Shown one piece after another: positions 27,647 through 36,901 of a stretch of 64,000 nt of DNA. The translations under genes were made by a program, and so were the position numbers. Positions within the stretch are counted from its first letter, which is position 1, and every line of letters begins with the position of its first letter. The notes beneath the pieces are model-generated. The model saw nothing but the letters and a program-made list of their open reading frames with translations. It was not told the DNA's origin and did not search any database. Source of the stretch: Streptomyces diastatochromogenes (GTDB taxonomy: Bacteria; Actinomycetota; Actinomycetes; Streptomycetales; Streptomycetaceae); NCBI GenBank assembly GCA_026913215.1, contig JAPTYK010000007.1, positions 124,001-188,000 on the forward strand. Direction: 5' to 3'.

Positions 27647-27925
27647 ATGGGCAGCGAGAACACGTTCGAGTGGCCGCGTGGGGCGACACCGTCGGACATG
27701 ATCCAGTTGGAGGCGTGGCTCGCCCAGCACGGATGGGAAGTCGACCCCACGGTCTACATGGCCGGTGCGGGAGGCGCGGCCGTCCAGGTCCGACGTACTG
27801 GCGCGGCCTGGCAGGACGGGGAGGCAGGACTGCTCATCCTGCCCGCAGAAACGGTGCTGTGGGACGGCGCCCGGATGCAGATCGCCCCCAGGCCCGCTGT
27901 ACCGGCCCACTCTGCAACCTCATAG
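27647..27925 (+). CDS. Hypothetical protein, 92 aa
   Basis: ATG 27647 follows AGGGGGGA. Soluble: FEWPRGATPSDMIQLEAWLA, HGWEVDPTVYMAGAGGAAVQ, GEAGLLILPAETVLWDGARM. Function unknown. It ends 36 bases before the next gene. Confidence 0.6.
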   Translation: MGSENTFEWPRGATPSDMIQLEAWLAQHGWEVDPTVYMAGAGGAAVQVRRTGAAWQDGEAGLLILPAETVLWDGARMQIAPRPAVPAHSATS

Positions 27926-27961
27926 GCTCAAGGCCGGAGATCACGAGGGGTAGGGGTCTGG

Positions 27962-28492
27962 GTGGACATCAACGAGCAGATCGAGGCTGCGCGGTCGTGG
28001 AAGCACGGCGACCCGGGGCCGCGTCCGTACGACCCGAACTCCGCCGCGCTGGTGCGCACGGCCGCGTTCCTGGAGCGGATCGCCGGATTCATCAAGGAGG
28101 ACCCGGAAGCCTCGGCCCTGGTGTACGCCGGCAACGACCCGGCCGTACTCCTCCCGTTGGCGGAAACGGCACCGGGCCGGGAGCGGCTGCGCCTCGCGTT
28201 CGACGAGGACCCCGGCATGGTGCTGTGGCTGGAGTCCAGCTCCGTCGGCCAGGACGTCCTCGCCCGGGTCCAGATGTCCGTGGATGCCCCGGACCCGGAG
28301 GTGGCTGCGGAGGCGATACGCACCGCGCCGTCACCGCAGGTCGCCGAGCAGCGGCGCCGCCGGCATGAGGAGAGAGTGCGGGACCACGAGGAGCACCTGC
28401 GATACCTGGCAAGCCCTGAGCACGCGGCCCGGAAGCAGCAGACGTACGAGGTGATGATGTCAGCCTTCGAGGCGCAGCGCGGCGCGGAGTAG
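27962..28492 (+). CDS. Hypothetical protein, 176 aa
   Basis: GTG 27962 follows GAGGGGTAGGGG. Helical and acidic, with a charged C-terminal coiled-coil-like end (SPQVAEQRRRRHEERVRDHE). LVRTAAFLERIAGFIKEDPE and LRLAFDEDPGMVLWLESSSV are typical segments. Family unknown. The transcript probably ends at the hairpin 28556-28587. Confidence 0.65.
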   Translation: MDINEQIEAARSWKHGDPGPRPYDPNSAALVRTAAFLERIAGFIKEDPEASALVYAGNDPAVLLPLAETAPGRERLRLAFDEDPGMVLWLESSSVGQDVLARVQMSVDAPDPEVAAEAIRTAPSPQVAEQRRRRHEERVRDHEEHLRYLASPEHAARKQQTYEVMMSAFEAQRGAE

Positions 28493-28555
28493 AGACAAGT
28501 ACCCGGCTGCGGCGTCGCTGCCTGATGCCTGCGGCGGGCGGGCGCCTACATGCTT

Positions 28556-28587
28556 CCGGCCCCCTTCGACATAACGAAGGGGGCCGG
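28556..28587. terminator. Hairpin between a protein gene and tRNA-fMet
   Basis: CCGGCCCCCTTCG and its exact complement pair around ACATAA. It can end both the rightward 27962 gene and the leftward tRNA. Confidence 0.65.
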
Positions 28588-28592
28588 TGCGT

Positions 28593-28669
28593 TGGTAGCG
28601 GGGACAGGATTTGAACCTGCGACCTCTGGGTTATGAGCCCAGCGAGCCACCGAGCTGCTCCACCCCGCG
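28593..28669 (-). tRNA. Initiator tRNA-fMet (CAT)
   Basis: 77 bases including an encoded CCA. The anticodon loop is CTCATAA, and the stem has the three G-C pairs (GGG/CCC) typical of initiators. The acceptor starts with C and has no first-pair match (C1 opposite U72), another initiator mark. The T arm is GCAGGTTCAAATCCTGT. The D loop reads GCTCGGTGGCTCGC; from memory related initiators have A in place of the second G after GGT, so this copy may be a variant. Confidence 0.92.
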
Positions 28670-28963
28670 TCGGTAAGACCACCCTACGCTACTGGCCGTC
28701 TGCTCCGGACCGAATTCCTCTGGCGGTGCCACTTCACCGGCGGCTCATTTCGGTGGGCGTTCACCCGGGCGGGTGGCACGTCCTTGGCCGCCTGAAGGGC
28801 TCGGGGCTATGGTCGGGCGCGGCCCTCGTGCGGCCGAAGGTTCCCGTCCCGTCCCATGACCGCGACGTACACGGCCGAAGGTGCTCCGCATCAGCGCGTG
28901 TCTCGTCCTGTCCGTGCTGTCCGGCCGGCGGGTCATGGGCCGCGGGCTGTGAAGGACGTATCG
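28670..28963 (+). other. Gap between tRNA-fMet and the next gene, about 290 b
   Basis: Should hold the tRNA promoter (leftward) and the promoter of the 28964 gene. Nothing else is recognised. Confidence 0.3.
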
Positions 28964-29653
28964 ATGACGAAGAACCACGCTCGCAAGTCCGCGGTCCGTG
29001 CCCGTGCCGCCATGACTGGCCAGCCCTACACGTCCGCCGGCCTCCGGCGCGAGTCCGAACTCGTCGTGCTGCGGCAGTACGGGAACGGCGGCCCCGGCTG
29101 CCTCACCCTGGTCGTCGCGAACTGGACGGCTCCGGGGAACCGGTCCTTGGCTGGCGTCGCGCCGGGAGTGGTGCACCAGTGGCCGAGCTCCGCCCAGCCC
29201 GGGAAGCCCCGGGTCGACCCGTACCGGCACATGATCGAGCACGGTTGGTCCGACGGTGCGGATCCCTCCATCGGGGTGATCCAGTGGGGTGTCGTGTTCG
29301 CCACGCCGGACGGCGTCCTGAGCGGCATCGCGTGGGACGACTGCCTCTTGTACACCGAGGCCTTGCAGCTCACTCCGACCAACCACGCCGCGCTGGCCTG
29401 TGCCCAAGACGGCCTGGTCCGCGTCGTGGTCACCAAGACGGCACAGCCCGCCGACCGCAGCGCCACCCAGGCGTGGGTCCTGAGCTTGCTGTCCACGCCC
29501 CGGCTGGCGGTGAAGGCCTTGTTCCAGATCCACGAGTCGCCCTGCCTGCCGGGCGCGTTTGTGGAGCACGTCAACGGCCGGCTGCCCGACGGCGTCGCCC
29601 TGGTCTCCCCCGGATCGGGGTTCCTGCCGCCGTGGTTGACCAGCCCGGCGTAG
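28964..29653 (+). CDS. Hypothetical protein with basic N-terminal module, 229 aa
   Basis: ATG 28964 follows GAAGGA. The head (MTKNHARKSAVRARAAMTGQ, then PYTSAGLRRESE) clearly matches the head of the 11257 protein. The body is different: TLVVANWTAPGNRSLAGVAP, IGVIQWGVVFATPDGVLSGI, DDCLLYTEALQLTPTNHAAL. I know no family for the body. The shared head suggests a common interaction or DNA-binding part. Confidence 0.65.
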   Translation: MTKNHARKSAVRARAAMTGQPYTSAGLRRESELVVLRQYGNGGPGCLTLVVANWTAPGNRSLAGVAPGVVHQWPSSAQPGKPRVDPYRHMIEHGWSDGADPSIGVIQWGVVFATPDGVLSGIAWDDCLLYTEALQLTPTNHAALACAQDGLVRVVVTKTAQPADRSATQAWVLSLLSTPRLAVKALFQIHESPCLPGAFVEHVNGRLPDGVALVSPGSGFLPPWLTSPA

Positions 29654-29710
29654 CCCCGGCGCGGAGCGGCTCTTGCAGGGCCGGGAGGAAGGGCAGCCTG
29701 GTTGGTTTGG

Positions 29711-30978
29711 TCAGGCTGCCAGGCCGAGGAAGCGGGTCGGGTTCTCTCCAGGGGACCTTCTTGCGGCGGTAGGCGTCGAAGGCGGTGCTGCGCAGCGAGT
29801 GCCGCGAGTGCAGGGCGACCGTCTCGGGCGGGTTGCCGGCTGCCAGGGCCTGCTGGATCCAGCCGCGCCGGAAGCTGTGCGCGGTGATGCGCCGGACGGC
29901 GGAACGGGCTGCGCGCCGGGCGGTGCGCCAGGCCTTGAGGATGGCGTCGGCGTCTTCGGCGGTGGGTGCCGCCTCGGCGGCCGCGTGCGCCTCTTTCTTG
30001 ACCCGGGCGCGGCCGCGAGCTCGTGGGGGTGGGTGTCGGGGTGAGTTCGGCGGCGCGGGCGGCGGCCTTGACGATGTCGTTGACGGTGTCGGCGGTGATG
30101 CCGCGCGGCGGCGATCGTCCTGGGTGGGCGGCCCGCGGCCTTGGCGCCGATGTTGCCGTGCCGGTCGATGCGGCGCAGGAGCGGGCCGGGGGTGAGCTGG
30201 CCGTCGTCGGCGAGGACGTCGAGCCATTCCCGCAGCGCGTGGATGGGGCACAGTTCCTGGTCGGCGGGGGCGAGGATGCGTACTTCCTGTCCGCGTGCGG
30301 CCTGGTCGGCCTTGGACCGGCGGATTTTGATGATCAGGGCCTGGCAGGTCTTCTTGCGGCCGTCCTCGTCCTCGATCTTCACGGTGGTGATCTTGGCGTC
30401 GTGGAGGTTGAGTCGGGCGGGCTCGGAGGCGCGGGCGGCCATCCACCAGGCGATGAGCAGGACGGCGGCGTCCCGTTTCCCCCGCACCGTGGTGCGGTCG
30501 AGGGTGCGCACCATGAGCCGCAGTTCGTCCAGGTCGACGGGGTCGGCCTGGAGAGGGCCGGGCTCCACCAGGGGATCGTCGGCCTCCTCGCCGGCGCGAT
30601 GGCGAATAACGAGCCTGCAGGCCTTGATCTCCGGATCCGACAGCGGAACACCCTGAATGGCACGCATCGCGCGCAGGGTGCTGAAGTGGGCCTCGATGGA
30701 GGTCGCGGGGTGGCCGCGGTCGCCGAGGTCGGAGAGGTAGGACAGGACGGCGTTGGGCTCGTCCTCGGCCCAGTCGTAAATGGCGCACCACTCGGCGTAC
30801 GAGCGCCACCGGCTGGCGCGGGCATTGCGGGAGTTGCGGGGACGGCGTTGGTGAGCTTGCGGGCGGCCGAGGCCGAGATCCGCTCGCCGGCGGCGGAGAC
30901 GATGTCCGGCTCGGCGCGGCGCCGGCGGCGGACGGCCGGGGCGGCGCCCGCGCTGGTGACGAGTTCGGTCGACGTCAT
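29711..30978 (-). pseudogene. Tyrosine recombinase/integrase with several frameshifts
   Basis: ATG 30978 overlaps the stop of the partner gene (ATGA). The N-terminal arm/core-binding part reads SYAEWCAIYDWAEDEPNAVL. The catalytic part has AARASEPARLN (first Arg), ITAHSFRRGWIQQALAAG (His-x-x-Arg) and SRHSLRSTAFDAYRRKK (His and the nucleophile Tyr). The frame changes near 30838 (missing C), near 30115 and at least twice more before the end (NPTRFLGLAA, stop 29711). The intact protein would be about 420 residues. As read it cannot be made in one piece. It could serve an integrative element or resolve a replicon; no attachment site is proven. Confidence 0.82.
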
Positions 30979-31396
30979 GACGCGGGCTGCCCTCGTACGC
31001 GTGGGCGGCTTCCAGTGCTGCGTTCAGACGGGGTTCGCTGCCGGGAGCGGCGGCTGGCCCGCGGCCTGGCGGCGCTGCACGGTCGCGGTGTGGCCCGCAG
31101 GGCGGCGGCGGCCGGGTCGGCGGCGAGGCGCAGCGCGCGGTCGCAGGCCAGGCAGGGGTGCCGCACAGGGAGCGCTCGAAGTCGTGCTGGCTCACGGGCA
31201 GGGTGCCGCACGCCATGCGCCACCGGCCGGGGCGCTCCTGACGGACGGTGTGGTCGAGGCGGCCGCCGTGGACGCGGACGAGCTTGGTCTCCGTTGTCTC
31301 CGTCTCCGCCTTGGCCAGCACCTCGGCCATCTCGTCGCGGATGGCGACCGCAGGTCGACCGGGCCCGGCCAGGGGCTGCCACATGTCCACCGTCAT
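30975..31396 (-). pseudogene. Small Cys-cluster protein ahead of the integrase, frameshifted
   Basis: ATG 31396 gives MTVDMWQPLAGPGRPAVAIR, IRDEMAEVLAKAETETTETK, and VSQHDFERSLC. Near 31160 a base is missing; the continuing frame has HPCLACDRALRLAADPAAAA and stops at 30975, overlapping the integrase start. The Cys group could bind zinc. Its coupling to the integrase suggests an accessory or directionality role (inference). Confidence 0.55.
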
Positions 31397-31856
31397 CTGC
31401 TCCCCCGCTCCTCTCCGGCCTTCTCACAGAAGTCGTTGCGTGAGCCGGATACCTGCGGGCGCGGATTGTCGTGTCCCGGTCGTTTCCTGATTCCGGCTAA
31501 GCAGAGAGTATCCGGAATCAGGACCCGGCGCAGGGCCGACACCCGTCCGTACGCGATTCAACTAAATGGGGCGCTGGGAGCCCGCCCGATCAGCACCGAA
31601 GGCGCAGGAGGCGATCTGAACGCGCGATGGCGCTGGCGATATGACTGGGCCGGGAATGCACATCATCCCCGAGAACGGCGTACAGAGCTTCACCGCAGTT
31701 CAGAGGCAGTTACGCATCACGTATTTACGACTCAATAGCCATCGTGTTTGAGTTGAGTTGTAAGTTCAAGATCCATGCTCTACGGTGCGGAACGACCCGG
31801 CGACCAGCCGGGCACGAAAACGCGGACCCCGGACGCCGGGAAGCGAGGAGAGCCCG
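31397..31856 (+). other. Intergenic stretch upstream of the integrase operon, about 460 b
   Basis: Contains the 12-bp inverted repeat at 31485-31523 and an unusually AT-rich patch (31690-31790) with TTGAG/CTCAA repeats, probably promoter DNA for the divergent operons on either side. Confidence 0.4.
31485..31523. repeat. 12-bp perfect inverted repeat upstream of the integrase operon
   Basis: TCCTGATTCCGG (31485-31496) and CCGGAATCAGGA (31512-31523) are separated by 15 bases. The placement, about 90 bases upstream of the integrase operon start, fits an operator or a recombinase-binding core. Confidence 0.6.
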
Positions 31857-31976
31857 TTGAGACGACGGCGATGGGGCGGCGGCGGTGACGGTCCGCTCAT
31901 GGACCTGATCAACCTGGCCGGCATCTTCGCGCCCGTGCTCCTGACCGCGGTCCTCCTCGGCCGGTACCTCGCCTGA
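31857..31976 (+). CDS. Small predicted membrane peptide, 39 aa
   Basis: The TTG start at 31857 follows GAGGAGAG at a good distance. It has a basic/Gly head (RRRRWGGGGDG) and one membrane helix (MDLINLAGIFAPVLLTAVLL), then GRYLA. It is first in a rightward series (32024, 32419, 32740). Too short to place in a family. Confidence 0.45.
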   Translation: MRRRRWGGGGDGPLMDLINLAGIFAPVLLTAVLLGRYLA

Positions 31977-32023
31977 CGGCGTCGCCCACCGCTCCTCCAC
32001 CTTCAACCCGAACGGGGAAAGCC

Positions 32024-32422
32024 ATGCAGAGTCCTACTGAACTGCGCCAGAGGGCAGCCGAGTTGGAGGCCCGCATCCCTCCGGCCGACGCCGGTCCCCG
32101 CACGGACAACGAGCGGATGTTCGCGGAGAAGGCCACCGCGCTGCGCGCCGAGGCCGACCGCCTGGAGGCCGAGGAAGTCCCCGGCACCACCGGGACCCTC
32201 GCCGAGCGCATCAGTGACGTCATCGCCAACGAGGTCCCCGCCGCCTACGCCGATCTGGCGAGCGCGCGGGCCCGGGAGGTCGTCGCGGCGTGGCAGGACG
32301 ACGCCGCACAGACGCTTGACGGCATCCGGGCATGGTTCGCGCTGTACCGCCCGCAGCTCTCCCCCTCAGCGGCCCAGACCCTGGAGTCCCTGCTGAACCA
32401 GGAAGTCAGTGAGGAACATTGA
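32024..32422 (+). CDS. Hypothetical helical protein, 132 aa
   Basis: ATG 32024 follows GGGGAAAG. A first charged coiled-coil-like half (LRQRAAELEARIPPADAGPR; KATALRAEADRLEAEE) is followed by LAERISDVIANEVPAAYADL and AWFALYRPQLSPSAAQTLES. The stop overlaps the next start (TTGA). Function unknown. Confidence 0.65.
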   Translation: MQSPTELRQRAAELEARIPPADAGPRTDNERMFAEKATALRAEADRLEAEEVPGTTGTLAERISDVIANEVPAAYADLASARAREVVAAWQDDAAQTLDGIRAWFALYRPQLSPSAAQTLESLLNQEVSEEH

Positions 32423-32715
32423 GCACGATCTCCTACACGCACTGGGCGTACTTCCCGGACCGGACCAGCGCTGAGGGATGCGCGGAAGACCTGGCGGACT
32501 ACGTCACCCGTCTCGACGAGCCGGACCCCGCAGTCACGCCGAAGTGGCGGCTCTTGGCCGCGCGCGATGTCGAGGTAGGCGGCCTCGACGAGCGACACCG
32601 CGAGGTGGAGGCGATCGTCACCCGGCACGGAGGCGAGTACGACGGCGGAGAGGCGACGTACGAGTCCGGGCGCCCCGTGGCGGACCCGATGATCGACGAC
32701 CGCAACGAGAACTGA
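32419..32715 (+). CDS. RraB-like protein, 98 aa
   Basis: TTG 32419 overlaps the previous stop. YFPDRTSAEGCAEDLADYVT, then WRLLAARDVEVGGLDERHRE, VEAIVTRHGGEYDGGEATYE. The closing HGGEYDG turn and the strand-helix order match the RraB (regulator of RNase E activity B) family, which in gamma-proteobacteria inhibits RNase E. Whether it acts on an RNase here is unknown. Confidence 0.65.
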   Translation: MSTISYTHWAYFPDRTSAEGCAEDLADYVTRLDEPDPAVTPKWRLLAARDVEVGGLDERHREVEAIVTRHGGEYDGGEATYESGRPVADPMIDDRNEN

Positions 32716-32739
32716 CACGGCCGGAAGACGAGAGCAGCG

Positions 32740-35042
32740 ATGACCACGAAGACCATCCGGCGCGGCAAGGCGGCCGCCACGGACGAATGGCTGGCCAGGA
32801 AGCTCATCGAGGCCGGGTTCGGCGGCGCCGACTGCGACTTCCCCGACTGCACGAACGCCCGAGCACCGCGCCCGCCGGGCAAGTCCGGCACGCCGACCAA
32901 GTTCTGCGTGCAGCACAACAACCCGCGCGACCGTCAGAGGGCCTACCGGAAACGCAAGGAGCTGGAGAAAGAGCGCGCCGCCGCACCGGAACCCGTACCG
33001 GTCCAGCAGGCCGTAGCCCGGGGCGCCCGCGAGGAGCAGGTCCTCGCCTCCCTGCTGCCCCGGGTTCTGACCGCGCTGGAAGCCGTACACCAGGGGCAGC
33101 AGGCCGGCGCCGACACTGCGGCAGTCGCCGCTCACATCGAACAGGTCACCAGCGACGCCGCCGAGAAGGTCCGCCAGGCCGAACAGCGGTGCGAGGAGGC
33201 CGTGGGCGATGCCGAGGCGGCCCGCGCGGAGGCCTCCCACAGCGAGCAGGCCGCCGAGCATGCCCGTGCCGAGCGGCAGGCAGCCCTGCTGGAGGCCGCC
33301 TGCGCGCTGGGCGAAGCCGCCGACGCCGACAGGCGCGCCACCGCGACCGGGCCGCGCTCGACGAGCTGTCCGAGGCGCACCGCGAGCTGCGCGACACCCA
33401 CCAGCAGCTCGGCGGCGCGCACGACGCGCTGAAGACGCGGCACGAGGAACTGGAGCAGGCCCACACCGCCCTCACCGGCGAGCACCGCCAGCTCCTCACC
33501 ACCCATGGCCGGCTCCAGGGTGAAGCCGAGACGCAGCGCCGCCGCCTGGAGGAGTTGTCCGGCCAGCACACCCGTCTTGAGGAGACGCAGCGGCGCACGG
33601 CCGCCGACCTCGCCGCCACCCAGAGCGAGAACACCGGCCTGGCCGCCCGTCTTGACGAACTCCAGACGCACCGCGAAGAACTCAAGACCGAGAACGGCCG
33701 GCTGAACGGCCTGCTGGAGGAGGAGCGCCAGCGGCACCGCCGGGAGCTGGCCGCCCTGCAAGCGGAGCTCAATACCGCCCGGAAGGCCCCCGCCCCGGAC
33801 ACGACCGCCGAACACGACGACAACCACACACCGGTCCGGACCCGGCCGACAGTGACGAGGACACCGACGCCGCACATGACGAACCTAGGGCTCCTGTCGC
33901 CATCGAGGACCTGGGCGTGCACGGCGGGGCCGGGTGGACGCTGGTGCGCTACGAAGACGATCACAGTCGCTGGCGGGTGCTGCGCGACGGTGAGATTGCG
34001 GGCAGTATCCAGCCCGAACCCTCCCTGCACGGCACCTCGCTCCTGGGCTGGTCCGCCCGGACCGGCCACGCCATGCCGCTGCGGCCGCCCCACGGCCAGA
34101 AGCACTTCGCCAACCGCGAGCAGGCCGCGGGCGCGGTCGTCCGAGAGGGCCTGCGTCGGACCTCAGCTCCCGACTCGGCGGCCGCGGTGGCTGCCGCCTT
34201 CGCCGCACTGACCGAGCCGGACCAGAACGCTCTGGTCGCCGCCGTGATCCCACTGGCCATCGCCACGCCGGAGCGCGGCGGCAGGCTGGCCCGGCTCCCA
34301 CAGGCTGTCCGGGAAGCCGCCCTGCGCACCGCACTGCGGGTGCCCGGCGAAGACGACCTCCGGCAGCTCACTGCCCTCGACGCCACAGAACTCGGCCGCA
34401 GCAAGGAAGCCCGGCAACTGCTCCGCGCACTTCAGGAGCTGGCCCCTCTGCGGCGCAGCAGGAGACCGGACCGGTGGACCTGGGCACGATCGGTGGCCGC
34501 GCCTGGCGGCTGGAGCCCGACCCCACCTTTAAGGGCGGCTACCGGGTGCTGGCCGACGACACCGAGGTCGGCGCCGTCGCCCCGTCCGCCGCCGCAAGAC
34601 CGACACCGTCCGGTGGACGGCCGAGCACCGACGGCACACCCTCGGGCGCGGCCCGGCCCACGCCAGCCGGGATGCCGCTGCCCGAGCCGTTATCGCGGCG
34701 GAGGATGCCTGGGTTCCGCTGCCCGAGCTGGACGACGAGGCCTACCTGCGCATCCCGGCGGGGCTCCGCAGCGACCTCTACGGCGCGGCCGGACGGGTCG
34801 ACATGCGGCGCGGCCGGCTCGCCCAGATCCAGCCGGGCGCCTACCGCCAGCAGCTCCACGCCGCGCTCGGCCAGTCCAGGCGCAGTGCCAGCGGCCGGAT
34901 CCGCGGCCAGCACCTGGCTGTCCTGCTCGACGCCGCCCGCGAGGACCTCGGCGCTCCCGGCAGCGCGGCTGCAGACCGGTTGTACGAGGCGATTCAAGGC
35001 ATCCGCAGCGTCTTCGTGACGAGCACGTCCTCGAAGCTATGA
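32740..35042 (+). pseudogene. Long coiled-coil protein, about 768 aa, at least four frameshifts
   Basis: ATG 32740 starts a Cys/His-containing head (WLARKLIEAGFGGADCDFPD; KFCVQHNNPRDRQRAYRKRK) that may bind zinc. A long coiled coil follows, continuing past a shift near 33340 (LDELSEAHRELRDTHQQLGG; RLDELQTHREELKTENGRLN). After a shift near 33835 comes a beta-rich block (WTLVRYEDDHSRWRVLRDGE), and after shifts near 34465 and 34593 a second similar block (WRLEPDPTFKGGYRVLADDT) and a helical end to 35042. Each shift equals one missing base. The layout recalls plasmid or chromosome structural proteins such as KfrA-like ones, but I cannot assign it. Confidence 0.6.
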
Positions 35043-35099
35043 GAGGCCATATCTCGGAAAGAAGCTGTCGCCCCGACCGAAGACGATGGAAGGCACCAG

Positions 35100-35447
35100 T
35101 TGGACACCCTGCAACCGGCCGACCCTGTAACCACAGCCGTGACCACGCTTCTCCTGGCACACCACCCCAGGGCGAAGTTTGACGCGACCGGCGCCGTCGT
35201 CACGGCTGGATTCCTGTGCTCACCGGGCGCGCCAGGTTCCGCTCAGGCACGCGTCAGCCACCGCACCCCGTTCCCGAGCTCCGCCAATGGGCTTTCTTTC
35301 GAAGGGGTCGCGGCTGAGGAGTACGTCCTCGTCGCCGTCTATGCCGACCTCCTGCGCGAACACGGCTGGACGGTGGTTGACCGTACGACCAACCGGCCCA
35401 GGCTTCTCGTCTCGAAGTCCCCTGCGGTTCCGCTCCGATCGGAATGA
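35100..35447 (+). CDS. Hypothetical protein, 115 aa
   Basis: TTG 35100 follows GAAGG. Segments VTTAVTTLLLAHHPRAKFDA, EEYVLVAVYADLLREHGWTV and RTTNRPRLLVSKSPAV look like one small alpha/beta domain. Function unknown. Confidence 0.55.
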   Translation: MDTLQPADPVTTAVTTLLLAHHPRAKFDATGAVVTAGFLCSPGAPGSAQARVSHRTPFPSSANGLSFEGVAAEEYVLVAVYADLLREHGWTVVDRTTNRPRLLVSKSPAVPLRSE

Positions 35448-35654
35448 GGCTCCTGTGCTGCGCCGCTGCACCTCCGTCTCGAGCTGTCGCATTCTTCAGG
35501 CTGCGGTCGGGGAGTCCGCGGGCAGGCTGATGTCCGACCTCTCCATGTGAGGCGTCGCCCGGGGCCGGGCTGCTTCCTCGGTGAATTCGCGAGAAGACGA
35601 CGGTATTGGGGTTCGGCGGTTCAGTGGGCCTCCCAACGCCTTCCTGGAGCTGTC

Positions 35655-36080
35655 ATGGACCTTGCCGATCTCAACCGTCTGCGTATCGAAACCAAGCACC
35701 TGCGCGCGGTGGACACCCAGGACATCCCCGGCGCGGAGCGAACCCTCCTGCTCGGCTACACCTGTGACCGGGACACTTGGCATGTGTACGTGCGTGGTGC
35801 CTACCTGCACGTCCTGGTGTACAACCACGTCACTCGCGTAGTGGTGCGCTACGAGAAGCACTTCCACTGGCAGGCGGCCGACCTGGTGCCTGACAAGCGG
35901 ATCTACCCGGAGAGCACCGACCTGGAGTTCGCCCGGCTTCTGACGTCCCACGGGGTGGATCTTCAGTTCGCCTCGTTCGACCCGGCCCGATTTGACCGCC
36001 TCGCGCAGAAGCCGTTCCACGGGGCGATCTACAACTCGGCCACTCGGGGCCTTGTCGACGTGGAGGGAGGCTCCCTGTGA
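35655..36080 (+). CDS. Hypothetical protein, 141 aa
   Basis: ATG 35655 follows GGAG. LNRLRIETKHLRAVDTQDIP, TWHVYVRGAYLHVLVYNHVT, VVRYEKHFHWQAADLVPDKR, RIYPESTDLEFARLLTSHGV. The many aromatic residues and strands suggest a compact beta-rich fold. The stop overlaps the next GTG. Function unknown. Confidence 0.65.
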   Translation: MDLADLNRLRIETKHLRAVDTQDIPGAERTLLLGYTCDRDTWHVYVRGAYLHVLVYNHVTRVVVRYEKHFHWQAADLVPDKRIYPESTDLEFARLLTSHGVDLQFASFDPARFDRLAQKPFHGAIYNSATRGLVDVEGGSL

Positions 36081-36901
36081 CCGCTGTGGGTGAACAGCAG
36101 GGGATGCCCCCGGAGATGGCCCGTTCGTGGACGCCGCAGGCCCGCGCCGAACGGCTGGACGCCGAACGCCGGGAACGGCAGGAGTTGGCCCATCGGATCG
36201 GCCGGACGCTCGCGGCCGAGTTCAACGACCGGCAGGTCGAGGGCGGAGGCTGGCGTCACCAGGTCGCTCCCGTGAACTTCGTGAGCGTCCTCCTGACGCA
36301 CCCCAGCGGGATGAGCTTGTCACTCACGCACGAGGGCAGCTACCGCAAGGACGCGGCGGGTAGGCGGCTCACGGTGCGCGGCGGCTACCCATCCGAGTAC
36401 TGCGGATGGCGAGCCGAGCCCGTGACCGTGGGAATCGACACCTCTAGCGAAAGCAAGGCCCGTCAGATCATCAGGCGTCTGCTGCCCGACTACCTGAGCA
36501 CCTTCGGGGCCGCCCGTGCGATGCAGCAAAGGGTCCAGGAGGAAACACGGAGCCGGCAGAGGCTCAACCGACGCATGCAGGGCGTACTGCCAGCGCTACG
36601 GGCCGCCTCGTATGAGCAGCCGCATGCTGTCGACGCCCGCAAGCAGTCGCATTGGTCAGCGGCTCAGCATCGGCCTGATGGGTCCTCGGCGCCCCGAGCG
36701 CACTGCTCCGGCTCCGTACGGCTGGCTGATGACGCCTCGTCGGCAGAGGTCCTGAAGCTGACGAACGTGCCAGCAGACCTGCTTCTGGAGATTCTCGCCC
36801 TGGTCAACGCGCAACCGGTGCTCGAAGGCCGCGTGATGCCCCGAATGATCTCTCCCCAGCGCCTCGAGCTACCCGCCGCCCCCACGGTCATCCACGTCTG
36901 A
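36077..36901 (+). CDS. Hypothetical protein, 274 aa
   Basis: GTG 36077 overlaps the previous TGA, so the pair is probably coupled. An N-terminal charged helix (LDAERRERQELAHRIGRTLA) is followed by NFVSVLLTHPSGMSLSLTHE, the aromatic GGYPSEYCGWRAEPVTVGID and a basic helix (QRVQEETRSRQRLNRRMQGV). Family unknown. Confidence 0.65.
   Translation: MTAVGEQQGMPPEMARSWTPQARAERLDAERRERQELAHRIGRTLAAEFNDRQVEGGGWRHQVAPVNFVSVLLTHPSGMSLSLTHEGSYRKDAAGRRLTVRGGYPSEYCGWRAEPVTVGIDTSSESKARQIIRRLLPDYLSTFGAARAMQQRVQEETRSRQRLNRRMQGVLPALRAASYEQPHAVDARKQSHWSAAQHRPDGSSAPRAHCSGSVRLADDASSAEVLKLTNVPADLLLEILALVNAQPVLEGRVMPRMISPQRLELPAAPTVIHV

Noticed and set aside
28092..28682. Minus-strand open frame over the tRNA (contains SQVQILSPLP)
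   Set aside because: That sequence is the familiar translation of a tRNA T-arm region and is not a protein.
28593..31523. tRNA-fMet as attachment site of an element driven by the nearby integrase
   Set aside because: The integrase is on the 5' side of the tRNA about 1 kb away, and I saw no second copy of the tRNA 3' end in the window. The arrangement is wrong for the usual case.
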